DNA of 5,778 bases from Clostridiales bacterium UBA1248 (GCA_002308615.1 DBWC01000113.1:21040-26817); one strand, 5' to 3'; numbered from the stretch's first letter, positions 1 to 5,701 are shown. Translations and numbers: made by a program. Notes: generated by a model not told the origin, from the sequence alone.

Positions 1-72
1 TATTCAAACGACGGGCTGATCTATTATACCGAGGACCACTACGAAACGTTTGAACAGATACGGTTATGGTGA
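1..72 (+). CDS. Barnase-family secreted-type ribonuclease, C-terminal end (partial)
   Basis: Frame 1 is open from the window edge to a TGA at 70-72 and encodes the last 23 residues of a protein. They align without gaps to the C-terminus of Bacillus barnase: the pattern L-I-Y-x-x-T-x-D-H-Y-x-T-F-x-x-I-R is shared. The His encoded at 37-39 corresponds to barnase His102, the general acid of the RNA cleavage reaction, and the next residue matches Tyr103. Barnase-type enzymes (microbial N1/T1 fold) cleave single-stranded RNA, mostly after G, and need an inhibitor inside the producing cell. The gene for such an inhibitor follows at 80-352, which strongly supports the call. Two extra residues (Leu-Trp) follow the usual Arg end. 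Whether the full protein is a small secreted RNase or the toxin tip of a larger polymorphic toxin cannot be told, because the start lies outside the window. Confidence 0.85.
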   Translation, partial: YSNDGLIYYTEDHYETFEQIRLW

Positions 73-74
73 GG
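68..74 (+). promoter_or_regulatory. Ribosome binding site of the barstar gene, overlapping the RNase stop codon
   Basis: GGTGAGG lies 5 nt before the ATG at 80 and contains the ribonuclease TGA (70-72). This fixes the ATG as the start in preference to an in-frame TTG at 50, and implies translational coupling: ribosomes that finish the toxin end where translation of the inhibitor begins. Confidence 0.7.
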
Positions 75-79
75 TTGAT

Positions 80-352
80 ATGCAGAAAAAAATACTTATT
101 GACGCGTCCTCCTTTATGGACGTAAAAGAAACTCACGCGGCGATAAAGGCCGCGATAGGCTCGGAGGATTACGTCGGCTCCAATCTCGACGCTCTGCACG
201 ACGTCCTTACGGGCATAGGCAGACGCACGAGGATAACGGTAGTAAATTACCGCAAGGCCGAGGAATACCTCGGAGAATACGCGGAAAAGCTGGCGTTCGT
301 GCTTGCCGTTTCCGCATCGTCAAACCCGTTTTTATCCGTAGTTTTTGAATAA
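80..352 (+). CDS. Barstar-family ribonuclease inhibitor (immunity protein)
   Basis: The product has 90 residues, the same length as Bacillus barstar. It is a cytoplasmic inhibitor expected to bind the active site of the barnase-like enzyme encoded just upstream and protect the producer. The hallmark helix-2 segment is clear: Y31-V-G-S-N35-L-D37-A-L-H40-D41 matches barstar Tyr29-Tyr-Gly-Glu-Asn33-Leu-Asp35-Ala-Leu-Trp38-Asp39, so the two main barnase-contacting aspartates (Asp35, Asp39) are kept. Barstar Trp38 is His40 here, and a simple ungapped C-terminal alignment puts Val and Ser where barstar has Glu76 and Glu80, so the interface looks altered. The N-terminal strand (KILIDAS) and C-terminal strand (LSVVFE) fit the fold. 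The ATG start is supported by its ribosome binding site; the gap to the ribonuclease gene is 7 nt and to the next gene 16 nt. The family call is firm; the exact partner is inferred from position. Confidence 0.9.
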   Translation: MQKKILIDASSFMDVKETHAAIKAAIGSEDYVGSNLDALHDVLTGIGRRTRITVVNYRKAEEYLGEYAEKLAFVLAVSASSNPFLSVVFE

Positions 353-368
353 AGAAAGGTAACAAAAA

Positions 369-1514
369 ATGAAGATCAGAAAGATATTATCTGTTTTTGC
401 CGCGGCGGTCATCGTTATTATACCGCTTATTTCCTTATCCGCGTTTGCAGCGGACGACGAGACGCCCGTTATTGTCGAGGTGCCGAAGAACCTGCAGTGG
501 CCCGAGGGCTCGCTCGCTTCATATAAATGCGAATGCGAAAACGACCCCGACCACGACAAATTTGAGTATGAATGGCATATAGTCTACGACGGAAAGGACT
601 ATACGTTCAAAAGCGAGCTTGACGATCCGTGGTGCGATTACATAGAAAAAAACACGTCGTCCGCCGACAAAAACGTTTTGAATCTGAACGGGATAAACCA
701 CGTCTTAAACGGTGCGGAGATATACTGCCTTATAAAGAACAACGGTGCGGAAGCTAAAACGCCCAAAGCGACTGTTTTTATAATAGACGAGGATAAATTC
801 ACGCCTCCCGTGATAACGGCGCCCGTTTTTGTGACCTGCGCACAGGGTGACGAGCTTGATCTGACGGTCCGCGGCGAAGGCACGGCGGGCAACGTTTCTT
901 TGACCAGAGATTACATATCGTACCACTGGTATACGGCGCAAAACGGCAGTATAAACGATCTGATACCGATCGAGACCGGCAAGGACGTATACGAAAACGG
1001 CGTTTACAGAGTAGACACGAGCAAGACCGGCACGTATTATTTCGTCTGCGGCGTCTTTGACGGACTCAATAACGAAAATATGTGCAACTATAGCTATACG
1101 AACGTGATAACGGTGGAAGTCACAGAAAAAGCGGAGACTGAGCCTGTGACAGATACACAGGAGGAGACGGCCGCGGAAGAAACGACGACCGCTGAGGAGA
1201 CCGAAACCGTGACTGAGACCGAGACGGAAACCGAAACGGAAGAAATAACGACGGCGGCGGATGAAACGGAAAACACCGCGGAAGCCGACACGGTAACGTC
1301 TGAGGAAACGGCTGACACAGAAGAAACCGTGGCAACGACCGAAGCCGAAGAAGCGGTGACGACGGAAAAGCCCGCCGAGACGGACGCGCGGAAAACGCCC
1401 GCCAAGACGAGTACGGCGGTCATAGTGCTTTCGATAGTGGCGGCAGTCCTGTTCGTCGCGCTTATCGCCGCTTTCGTCATAGTTATAATGATCATAAAAA
1501 AACCGGGAAAATAA
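369..1514 (+). CDS. Membrane-anchored surface protein with two Ig-like domains and a Thr/Glu-rich stalk
   Basis: I do not recognise a named family. The 381 residues read as: signal peptide (1-27; basic MKIRK, hydrophobic core 7-22, likely cut after A25-F-A27); first Ig-like beta domain (about 33-140, with C54, W69, C120 in C...W...C order and final strand KATVFII); second Ig-like domain (about 146-252, with C157, W187, C227, a G-T-Y-Y-F-V-C segment and final strand NVITVEV); acidic stalk (about 252-346) of mostly Thr, Glu and Ala without Gly, Cys or aromatics; one transmembrane helix (about 349-376); short basic tail KKPGK. The expected topology is domains outside and tail inside. Extra cysteines (C56, C89, C239) may form further disulfides. 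There is no LPXTG motif. GAAAGGT at 354-360 is the ribosome binding site. It lies 16 nt after the barstar gene and before a terminator, so it is probably co-transcribed with the RNase/inhibitor pair. Adhesin, receptor or envelope sensor are all possible; the role is unknown. Confidence 0.8.
   Translation: MKIRKILSVFAAAVIVIIPLISLSAFAADDETPVIVEVPKNLQWPEGSLASYKCECENDPDHDKFEYEWHIVYDGKDYTFKSELDDPWCDYIEKNTSSADKNVLNLNGINHVLNGAEIYCLIKNNGAEAKTPKATVFIIDEDKFTPPVITAPVFVTCAQGDELDLTVRGEGTAGNVSLTRDYISYHWYTAQNGSINDLIPIETGKDVYENGVYRVDTSKTGTYYFVCGVFDGLNNENMCNYSYTNVITVEVTEKAETEPVTDTQEETAAEETTTAEETETVTETETETETEEITTAADETENTAEADTVTSEETADTEETVATTEAEEAVTTEKPAETDARKTPAKTSTAVIVLSIVAAVLFVALIAAFVIVIMIIKKPGK
1212..1241 (+). 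repeat. Five tandem Thr-Glu codon pairs in the stalk
   Basis: The 6-nt unit ACN-GAR occurs five times in a row and encodes residues 282-291 of the Ig-like surface protein. Third codon positions vary (ACT/ACC/ACG, GAG/GAA), so the DNA repeat is imperfect while the peptide repeat is exact. It forms the most regular part of the extended stalk. Confidence 0.8.
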
Positions 1515-1535
1515 TCTGATATGATCGATCAAAAC

Positions 1536-1574
1536 GGCGCTTCGCACACGGTGCGGAGCGCCTGCTTTTAATTT
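1536..1574 (+). terminator. Intrinsic terminator of the RNase/barstar/Ig-protein operon
   Basis: A 12-bp stem (1536-1547 with 1551-1562; GGCGCTTCGCAC against GTGCGGAGCGCC, one T-G wobble) encloses a 3-nt loop and is followed by TGCTTTTAATTT. It starts 21 nt after the surface-protein stop codon. On the opposite strand the same stem is followed by G then TTTT, so it may also stop leftward transcription, although no leftward gene is seen here. A 10-bp palindrome, TGATCGATCA (1522-1531), precedes the stem. Confidence 0.9.
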
Positions 1575-1590
1575 GTTATATAAATTAAAA
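1566..1590. repeat. AT-only inverted repeat upstream of the promoter
   Basis: Perfect 9-bp arms TTTTAATTT (1566-1574) and AAATTAAAA (1582-1590) flank a 7-nt spacer. The left arm is also the T-rich tail of the terminator, and the right arm ends 8 nt before the -35 box. It could act as an UP-like element or a protein-binding site, or be a chance result of AT-richness. Confidence 0.5.
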
Positions 1591-1598
1591 ATAATCTA

Positions 1599-1627
1599 TT
1601 GACTTTTTTATACGTTTCTGATATAAT
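1599..1627 (+). promoter_or_regulatory. SigA-type promoter with extended -10 for the ABC exporter operon
   Basis: The -35 box is TTGACT (1599-1604, five of six consensus bases), the spacer is exactly 17 nt, and the -10 box is a perfect TATAAT (1622-1627) preceded by TG plus one base (1619-1621), the extended -10 form. The DNA upstream (1566-1598) is almost pure AT, as in UP elements. Transcription should begin near 1632-1635, giving a leader of about 40 nt before the GTG at 1675. Confidence 0.9.
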
Positions 1628-1634
1628 CGACACG

Positions 1635-1650
1635 TATTTCGGTCGAAATA
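1635..1650. promoter_or_regulatory. Perfect palindrome at the transcription start: candidate operator or 5' leader hairpin
   Basis: TATTTCG and CGAAATA are perfect inverted 7-mers separated by GT. The element begins 7 nt after the -10 box, so it covers about +1 to +16, where a bound repressor would block RNA polymerase. In RNA it could fold into a 6-bp stem with a GGUC loop at the extreme 5' end, which might stabilise the message. No regulator gene lies in the window. Confidence 0.6.
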
Positions 1651-1674
1651 AAGGTAAAAAAGAGAGGAGACCGC

Positions 1675-1956
1675 GTGAAAAGATTTGGACGCTACGTTTT
1701 AAACTTTGCTTTAAGTCTTCTGTTCCACTGGTACTGGTGCATCCCCGCGGTGATCCTCCTAGTCCTTCATTTTATCTTCGGTATTTCGATATGGTGGTCC
1801 GTCGGTGCGTTTGCTCTGTACGTTATAGGCGTCCGCATATACGTACGCGTGATCGGATGGCTCATCCGCATGGGCAACAGGGACGAACCGGAAAACAAAA
1901 ACGTCAACCCCTATTCTGTCGGACGCAAGGAAAAAAAGGAACATGATATTCGGTAA
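1675..1956 (+). CDS. Small two-helix membrane protein leading the ABC exporter operon
   Basis: I do not recognise a named family. The product has 93 residues: a basic N-terminus (MKRFGRYV), an aromatic-rich hydrophobic hairpin with two likely membrane helices (about 17-37 and 40-60, joined near SIWW), and a polar tail from about residue 66 containing N-V-N-P-Y-S and ending in a Lys-rich segment. The GTG start is chosen because AGGAG at 1665-1669 lies 5 nt upstream and the frame then runs to TGA at 1954-1956. It is the first gene after the strong promoter, and its last 14 nt overlap the first ABC transporter gene, implying translational coupling and a related job. A small accessory or assembly subunit of the exporter is a reasonable guess; a merely coupling leader peptide is less likely, given the well-formed membrane helices. 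Confidence 0.75.
   Translation: MKRFGRYVLNFALSLLFHWYWCIPAVILLVLHFIFGISIWWSVGAFALYVIGVRIYVRVIGWLIRMGNRDEPENKNVNPYSVGRKEKKEHDIR
1927..1940 (+). promoter_or_regulatory. Unusually spaced ribosome binding site of the first ABC gene
   Basis: Two purine runs precede the ATG at 1943. AAGG at 1927-1930 is 12 nt away and AAGGA at 1936-1940 only 2 nt away; neither has the usual 5-9 nt spacing. Initiation probably relies on ribosomes finishing the overlapping small gene, which would tie exporter output to translation of the 93-residue protein. Confidence 0.45.
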
Positions 1957-3727
1957 GTATGTTAACAGATATTATCTGAAATATTCGTGGGTGCTTTTGC
2001 TCGGCATAGCGTCGCTGTTCATGGTAGACAGCGTTCAGCTTATCGTTCCGGAGCTTTACCGCACCGCGTTGAACGGCATAATATACGGAGAAGTGGAAAT
2101 AAACGGCGTTATGCGCGCGTTTGATATGGACGTGCTTCTCGACAATATATGTCTGCCGCTTCTTTTCGTCATACTTGCGCTCATAATCGGGCGCTTTGTC
2201 TGGCGTATATGCTTTTTCGGCTCAGCCGTCAGGATGGAGACCGATCTGCGTTCGCTTATGTTCGATCACTGCAAGGAGCTTTCACAGCAGTTCTATAACG
2301 AAAACAAGGTCGGCAGCCTTATGTCGCTGTTCACGAACGATCTGGAGACCGTTCAGGACTGCTTCGGCGGCGGCGTACTGATGGCGGCGGACGCGCTGCT
2401 CTTAGGCGTGCTCGCGGTCATAAAAATGGCGAGGATGAATATATGGCTGACGCTTTTCGCGCTTATCCCGATGCTCCTGCTCGGCGCCGTCGGCACCATA
2501 GTCGGCAAGACGATGACAAAGCGTTGGGACAGCAGACAGGAGGCGTTTTCAAGACTTTCCGACTTTGCGCAGGAGAGCTTTTCCGGCATATCGGTAATAA
2601 AGGCCTTCGTCAGGGAGACGCGCGAGCTGTTGGCGTTTGCAAGGCTGAACCGCGAAAACGAGGACGCGAACGTCAGCTTCGTGCGCGTATCCGTGCTTTT
2701 GAATATACTTGTAACGCTGTTCGTTGAATCGGTCATATGCATAATTTTCGGATACGGCGGCTATCTCGTTTATACGGGAGTTTTCAACGTCGGACGTCTT
2801 ATAGAGTTTTCAGGCTATTTCACGTCCGTGATCTGGCCTATAATGGCCGTGGCTGAGCTTATAGACATGAGCTCGCGCGGAAAAGCGTCGCTCAAGCGCA
2901 TAACCGATCTTATAGACGCAAAGGTAGACGTGACGGACAGAGAAGACGTAGTCGATCCCGGAAAGATAAACGGCGAGATAGAATTCAGAAACCTTACGTT
3001 TACGTATCCCGGCGCGTCAAAGCCGTCCTTACATAACGTATCATTTAAGATAAACGCGGGGGAAAGCGTCGGTATCATAGGCAAGACCGGATCCGGAAAA
3101 ACGACCGTTGCGGACCTGATACTGCGCCAGTACAACGTGGAAGACGGCATGATCTTTATCGACGGACACGATATAAACACGATACCGATAAAATCACTGC
3201 GCAGATATTCCGCATACGTTCCGCAGGACAATTTCCTGTTCAGCGATACGATAGAACATAACATAGCCTTCGCCGTTGACGGCTGTTCGGAGGAGCAGAT
3301 AGCGGAAGCGGCGTCATTTGCCGGCGTTCACGACGATATAGTGGAATTTCCCGAAAAATACAAAACCGTACTCGGAGAGCGCGGCGTGACGGTATCCGGC
3401 GGACAGAAGCAGAGGATATCGATAGCAAGAGCGCTCATGAAAGACGCTTCGATCATCATAATGGACGACGCGGTATCAGCCGTTGACACAAAGACTGAGG
3501 AACAGATACTTGATGCGCTGAAAACGGTGAGAGCCGGCAAGACAACGATGATGATAGCGCACCGCGTCAGCACCGTTGAAGACATGGACAAGATAATATA
3601 CGTTGAAGACGGAACGGTCACAGCCGTCGGATCGCACGAACAGCTTTACGAAAGCTGCGAGGCGTACAGAAAAACGGTGGAGCTGCAGCGTCTTGAAGAA
3701 GAAAGGAGGGACGATCTCAATGCGTGA
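1943..3727 (+). CDS. ABC exporter half-transporter, degenerate-site subunit
   Basis: The product has 594 residues, normal for an ABC-B/type IV exporter half. The membrane domain spans about 1-320 with helices near 14-36, 69-92, 146-165, 168-188, 247-272 and 284-305, followed by the ATPase domain (345-594). Visible motifs: A-loop Y355; Walker A G380-K-T-G-S-G-K386-T; Q-loop Q428 in YVPQD; X-loop GERG (478-481); signature V-S-G-G-Q (484-488); Walker B IIIMD508; D-loop S-A-V-D515; H-loop H540. The residue after the Walker B Asp is D509, not the catalytic Glu, so the ATP site built on this subunit should hydrolyse poorly. Its intact signature completes the site of the partner encoded next (8-nt overlap). 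This matches the degenerate half of heterodimeric exporters such as TM287/288, BmrCD and LmrCD. It pumps an unknown substrate, perhaps drugs, lipids or peptides, out across the cytoplasmic membrane. Confidence 0.93.
   Translation: MIFGKYVNRYYLKYSWVLLLGIASLFMVDSVQLIVPELYRTALNGIIYGEVEINGVMRAFDMDVLLDNICLPLLFVILALIIGRFVWRICFFGSAVRMETDLRSLMFDHCKELSQQFYNENKVGSLMSLFTNDLETVQDCFGGGVLMAADALLLGVLAVIKMARMNIWLTLFALIPMLLLGAVGTIVGKTMTKRWDSRQEAFSRLSDFAQESFSGISVIKAFVRETRELLAFARLNRENEDANVSFVRVSVLLNILVTLFVESVICIIFGYGGYLVYTGVFNVGRLIEFSGYFTSVIWPIMAVAELIDMSSRGKASLKRITDLIDAKVDVTDREDVVDPGKINGEIEFRNLTFTYPGASKPSLHNVSFKINAGESVGIIGKTGSGKTTVADLILRQYNVEDGMIFIDGHDINTIPIKSLRRYSAYVPQDNFLFSDTIEHNIAFAVDGCSEEQIAEAASFAGVHDDIVEFPEKYKTVLGERGVTVSGGQKQRISIARALMKDASIIIMDDAVSAVDTKTEEQILDALKTVRAGKTTMMIAHRVSTVEDMDKIIYVEDGTVTAVGSHEQLYESCEAYRKTVELQRLEEERRDDLNA
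3703..3709 (+). promoter_or_regulatory. Ribosome binding site that sets the start of the second ABC gene
   Basis: AAGGAGG lies 10 nt before the ATG at 3720, inside the end of the first ABC gene. The frame is open further upstream (to 3603), but that part merely overlaps the ATPase domain of the first gene in another frame, so the ATG at 3720 is preferred. Confidence 0.8.
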
Positions 3728-5603
3728 GTATTATCCGCTTCTCGCAGTAGGCGCCGCGGTCAGCGTGTTCGCCATGGTATTCATCCTTGCGTACGTTTTC
3801 ATGAAGGATAAAAAGGAAGCCATCGGTTTTGACCGCAACATGAAGGACGCCGAGATAACAAAACGGCTGTTAAAATACGCAAAACCGCACTGGAAGAGCT
3901 TCCTTGCCGTATTCTTCATAATGATATTCTCCATAGCGTACGATATCGTTTCTCCGCTTATCATAAGCCGCATCACCGATATCATCAAGGGCAGCTTTGA
4001 GATGAAGCAGCTCTTTATGATGCTCGGTATCTACGTAAGCATACTGCTCGTTTCGCTTACCTGCCAGTATTTCCAGGCGATAATCTTACAGAAAACGGGT
4101 CAGAGAATAATATCGTCTCTGCGTTACGACACGTTTGAGCATATAGAAAAGCTGTCGCATCAGCAGTTTTCGGAAATACCCGTCGGCAAGCTCGTAACAA
4201 GAGTTACAAACGACACTAACGCCGTATCCATGATGTTTACGAACATTTTCGTAAACCTCGCAAAGAATACTCTCGTCATTATAGGCGTGCTCTCGGCGAT
4301 GTTCTTCTTGAACCTTGAGCTTACGCTCATGGTACTGTGCTTTGCGCCGTTTATCATAACGTTCACGGTCATTTTCAGAAAATTCTCAAGAAAAGCGTAC
4401 CGCAAGGTCAAAGACGGAACGACGAACATAAACACGTTTTTGTCCGAAAACCTCTCCGGTATGAAGATAACGCGCATATTCGACCGCAAAAAAGAGAAGA
4501 AAGCGGAGTTTGACGAGAAAAACAACGAATTAGGCAAAGCAAAACAGAAACAGATATTCGTTTTCGGTATATTCAGACCGACGATATATATGCTGTATAT
4601 ATCGAGCATACTTGCGCTGTTATACTTATCCGGCAGGGGATATATAAAAGGTCTTTCGTTTGCCGGACAGGTCATAACCTCCGACGTGCTCGTTGCGTTT
4701 TATATGTATATACAGAAATTCTTCAACCCCATTCAGACGCTTGCCGAGCAGTTCAACTGGCTGCAGTCGGCGTTTGCCTCGGCTGAGAAGATATTCACCA
4801 TACTCGATATAGAGCCGGGCGTAGTGAACGACGAGGGAGCCGTCGACATAGGCGAGATAAAGGGCGAGATAGAATTTGATCACGTATGGTTTGCATACAA
4901 AGAAGATCACTGGATAATAAAGGATCTGTCCTTTAAGGCGGAAGCGGGGCAGACCGTCGCTCTCGTCGGACCGACCGGCGCGGGCAAGACGACGATACTG
5001 TCGCTGTTGTGCCGCAACTACGATATCCAAAAGGGCAGGATACTTATAGACGGCGTGGATATAAGAAAATACACCGTTTCGTCTCTGCGCCGCCAGTTCG
5101 GACAGATGCTTCAGACGGTATTCCTGTTCTCCGGTACGATCAAATCGAATATCGTCCTGCGCGACGACAGTCTGACGGACGAGGAAGTCTGGGAAGCCTG
5201 CAAATACGTCAACGCGGACAAATTCATCAGTCAGCTTGACGACGGGCTCGACCACGAGGTAAGAGAGTTCGGAAACAACTTCTCCGCCGGTCAGCGTCAG
5301 CTCATATCATTCGCCCGTACCGTGCTTTACAAGCCGAAAATAATGATACTCGACGAGGCGACGGCGAATATAGACACGGAGACGGAACAGCTTATCCAGG
5401 ATTCGCTCGAGCGGATAATGAATATAGGCACTATGCTCATAGTTGCGCACCGTCTCTCTACCATACAGCATTCGGACAATATCATAGTGTTAGCCGACGG
5501 TCAGATAGCCGAGCAGGGCACGCACGAGCAGCTGCTCGAAAAGCGCGGCAGGTATTATAATCTCTATACGCTGCAGCACAGAAGACAGCAGCTTATGGAG
5601 TAA
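3720..5603 (+). CDS. ABC exporter half-transporter, catalytic-site subunit with extra N-terminal helix
   Basis: The product has 627 residues. An additional N-terminal membrane helix (about 6-28) and a charged linker (29-55) precede the usual six-helix domain (helices near 58-80, 98-122, 173-195, 198-219, 281-304 and 316-336) and the ATPase domain (about 383-627). Motifs: A-loop Y393; Walker A G417-P-T-G-A-G-K423-T; Q-loop Q465 in the unusual form MLQT; altered X-loop V-R-E-F-G (514-518); signature F-S-A-G-Q (521-525) instead of L-S-G-G-Q; Walker B IMILD545 with catalytic E546; D-loop A-N-I-D552; H-loop H577. The retained Glu and changed signature complement the first subunit, so the pair should form one active and one degenerate ATP site, as known for TM287/288-type heterodimers. 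It overlaps the first ABC gene by 8 nt (ATGCGTGA), consistent with equal production. The transported substrate is unknown. Confidence 0.93.
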   Translation: MREYYPLLAVGAAVSVFAMVFILAYVFMKDKKEAIGFDRNMKDAEITKRLLKYAKPHWKSFLAVFFIMIFSIAYDIVSPLIISRITDIIKGSFEMKQLFMMLGIYVSILLVSLTCQYFQAIILQKTGQRIISSLRYDTFEHIEKLSHQQFSEIPVGKLVTRVTNDTNAVSMMFTNIFVNLAKNTLVIIGVLSAMFFLNLELTLMVLCFAPFIITFTVIFRKFSRKAYRKVKDGTTNINTFLSENLSGMKITRIFDRKKEKKAEFDEKNNELGKAKQKQIFVFGIFRPTIYMLYISSILALLYLSGRGYIKGLSFAGQVITSDVLVAFYMYIQKFFNPIQTLAEQFNWLQSAFASAEKIFTILDIEPGVVNDEGAVDIGEIKGEIEFDHVWFAYKEDHWIIKDLSFKAEAGQTVALVGPTGAGKTTILSLLCRNYDIQKGRILIDGVDIRKYTVSSLRRQFGQMLQTVFLFSGTIKSNIVLRDDSLTDEEVWEACKYVNADKFISQLDDGLDHEVREFGNNFSAGQRQLISFARTVLYKPKIMILDEATANIDTETEQLIQDSLERIMNIGTMLIVAHRLSTIQHSDNIIVLADGQIAEQGTHEQLLEKRGRYYNLYTLQHRRQQLME

Positions 5604-5611
5604 TTAAGAAT

Positions 5612-5638
5612 CGTAGGGGAGGGGTCTACCCTCCCGCG
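5612..5638. repeat. Intergenic hairpin repeat, copy 1 (CGTAGGG scaffold)
   Basis: Starting 9 nt after the exporter stop codon, CGTAG is followed by a perfect 7-bp stem, GGGAGGG (5617-5623) with CCCTCCC (5629-5635), a 5-nt loop and closing GCG. No T tract follows, so it is a poor terminator by itself. It shares its start and architecture with the hairpin at 5666-5689 but has a different stem sequence, suggesting a family of palindromic intergenic repeats. Confidence 0.65.
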
Positions 5639-5665
5639 ATATACCGCAAACAAAATAGGTTTATC

Positions 5666-5694
5666 CGTAGGGCGACCATCGGTCGCCCGTTTTT
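5666..5694 (+). terminator. Intrinsic terminator of the exporter operon, also hairpin repeat copy 2
   Basis: CGTA is followed by a perfect 8-bp stem, GGGCGACC (5670-5677) with GGTCGCCC (5681-5688), a 3-nt ATC loop, then GTTTTTC. Stem plus T5 tract fits a Rho-independent terminator about 65 nt after the exporter stop. The opening CGTAGGG is the same as in the hairpin at 5612-5638. Confidence 0.8.
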
Positions 5695-5701
5695 CATATG
5701 C

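Noticed and set aside
50..79. Longer barstar start at an in-frame TTG (position 50)
   Set aside because: It overlaps the barnase frame, has no ribosome binding site, and would add 10 residues absent from barstar; the ATG at 80 has GGTGAGG at the right distance and gives the usual 90 residues.
1212..1241. Thr-Glu repeat as a phase-variation tract
   Set aside because: The unit is 6 nt, so gain or loss would keep the frame, and synonymous changes between units make slippage unlikely.
705..1547. Long minus-strand open frame (280 codons) opposite the Ig-like protein gene
   Set aside because: It is Arg/Phe/Tyr-rich low-complexity peptide that mirrors the Thr/Glu-rich coding strand, it starts inside the terminator region and has no family resemblance. 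The 1094-1495 minus-strand Ser/Val-rich frame is rejected for the same reason.
1599..1946. 115-codon plus-strand open frame starting with TTG at 1599
   Set aside because: Its start codon is part of the -35 box, so it would not be transcribed in full, and it is a frame-shifted shadow of the 93-residue membrane protein.
3603..3719. Upstream extension of the second ABC gene
   Set aside because: The 39 extra residues overlap the first ABC gene's ATPase domain in another frame and do not resemble ABC proteins; the ATG at 3720 has a strong AAGGAGG.
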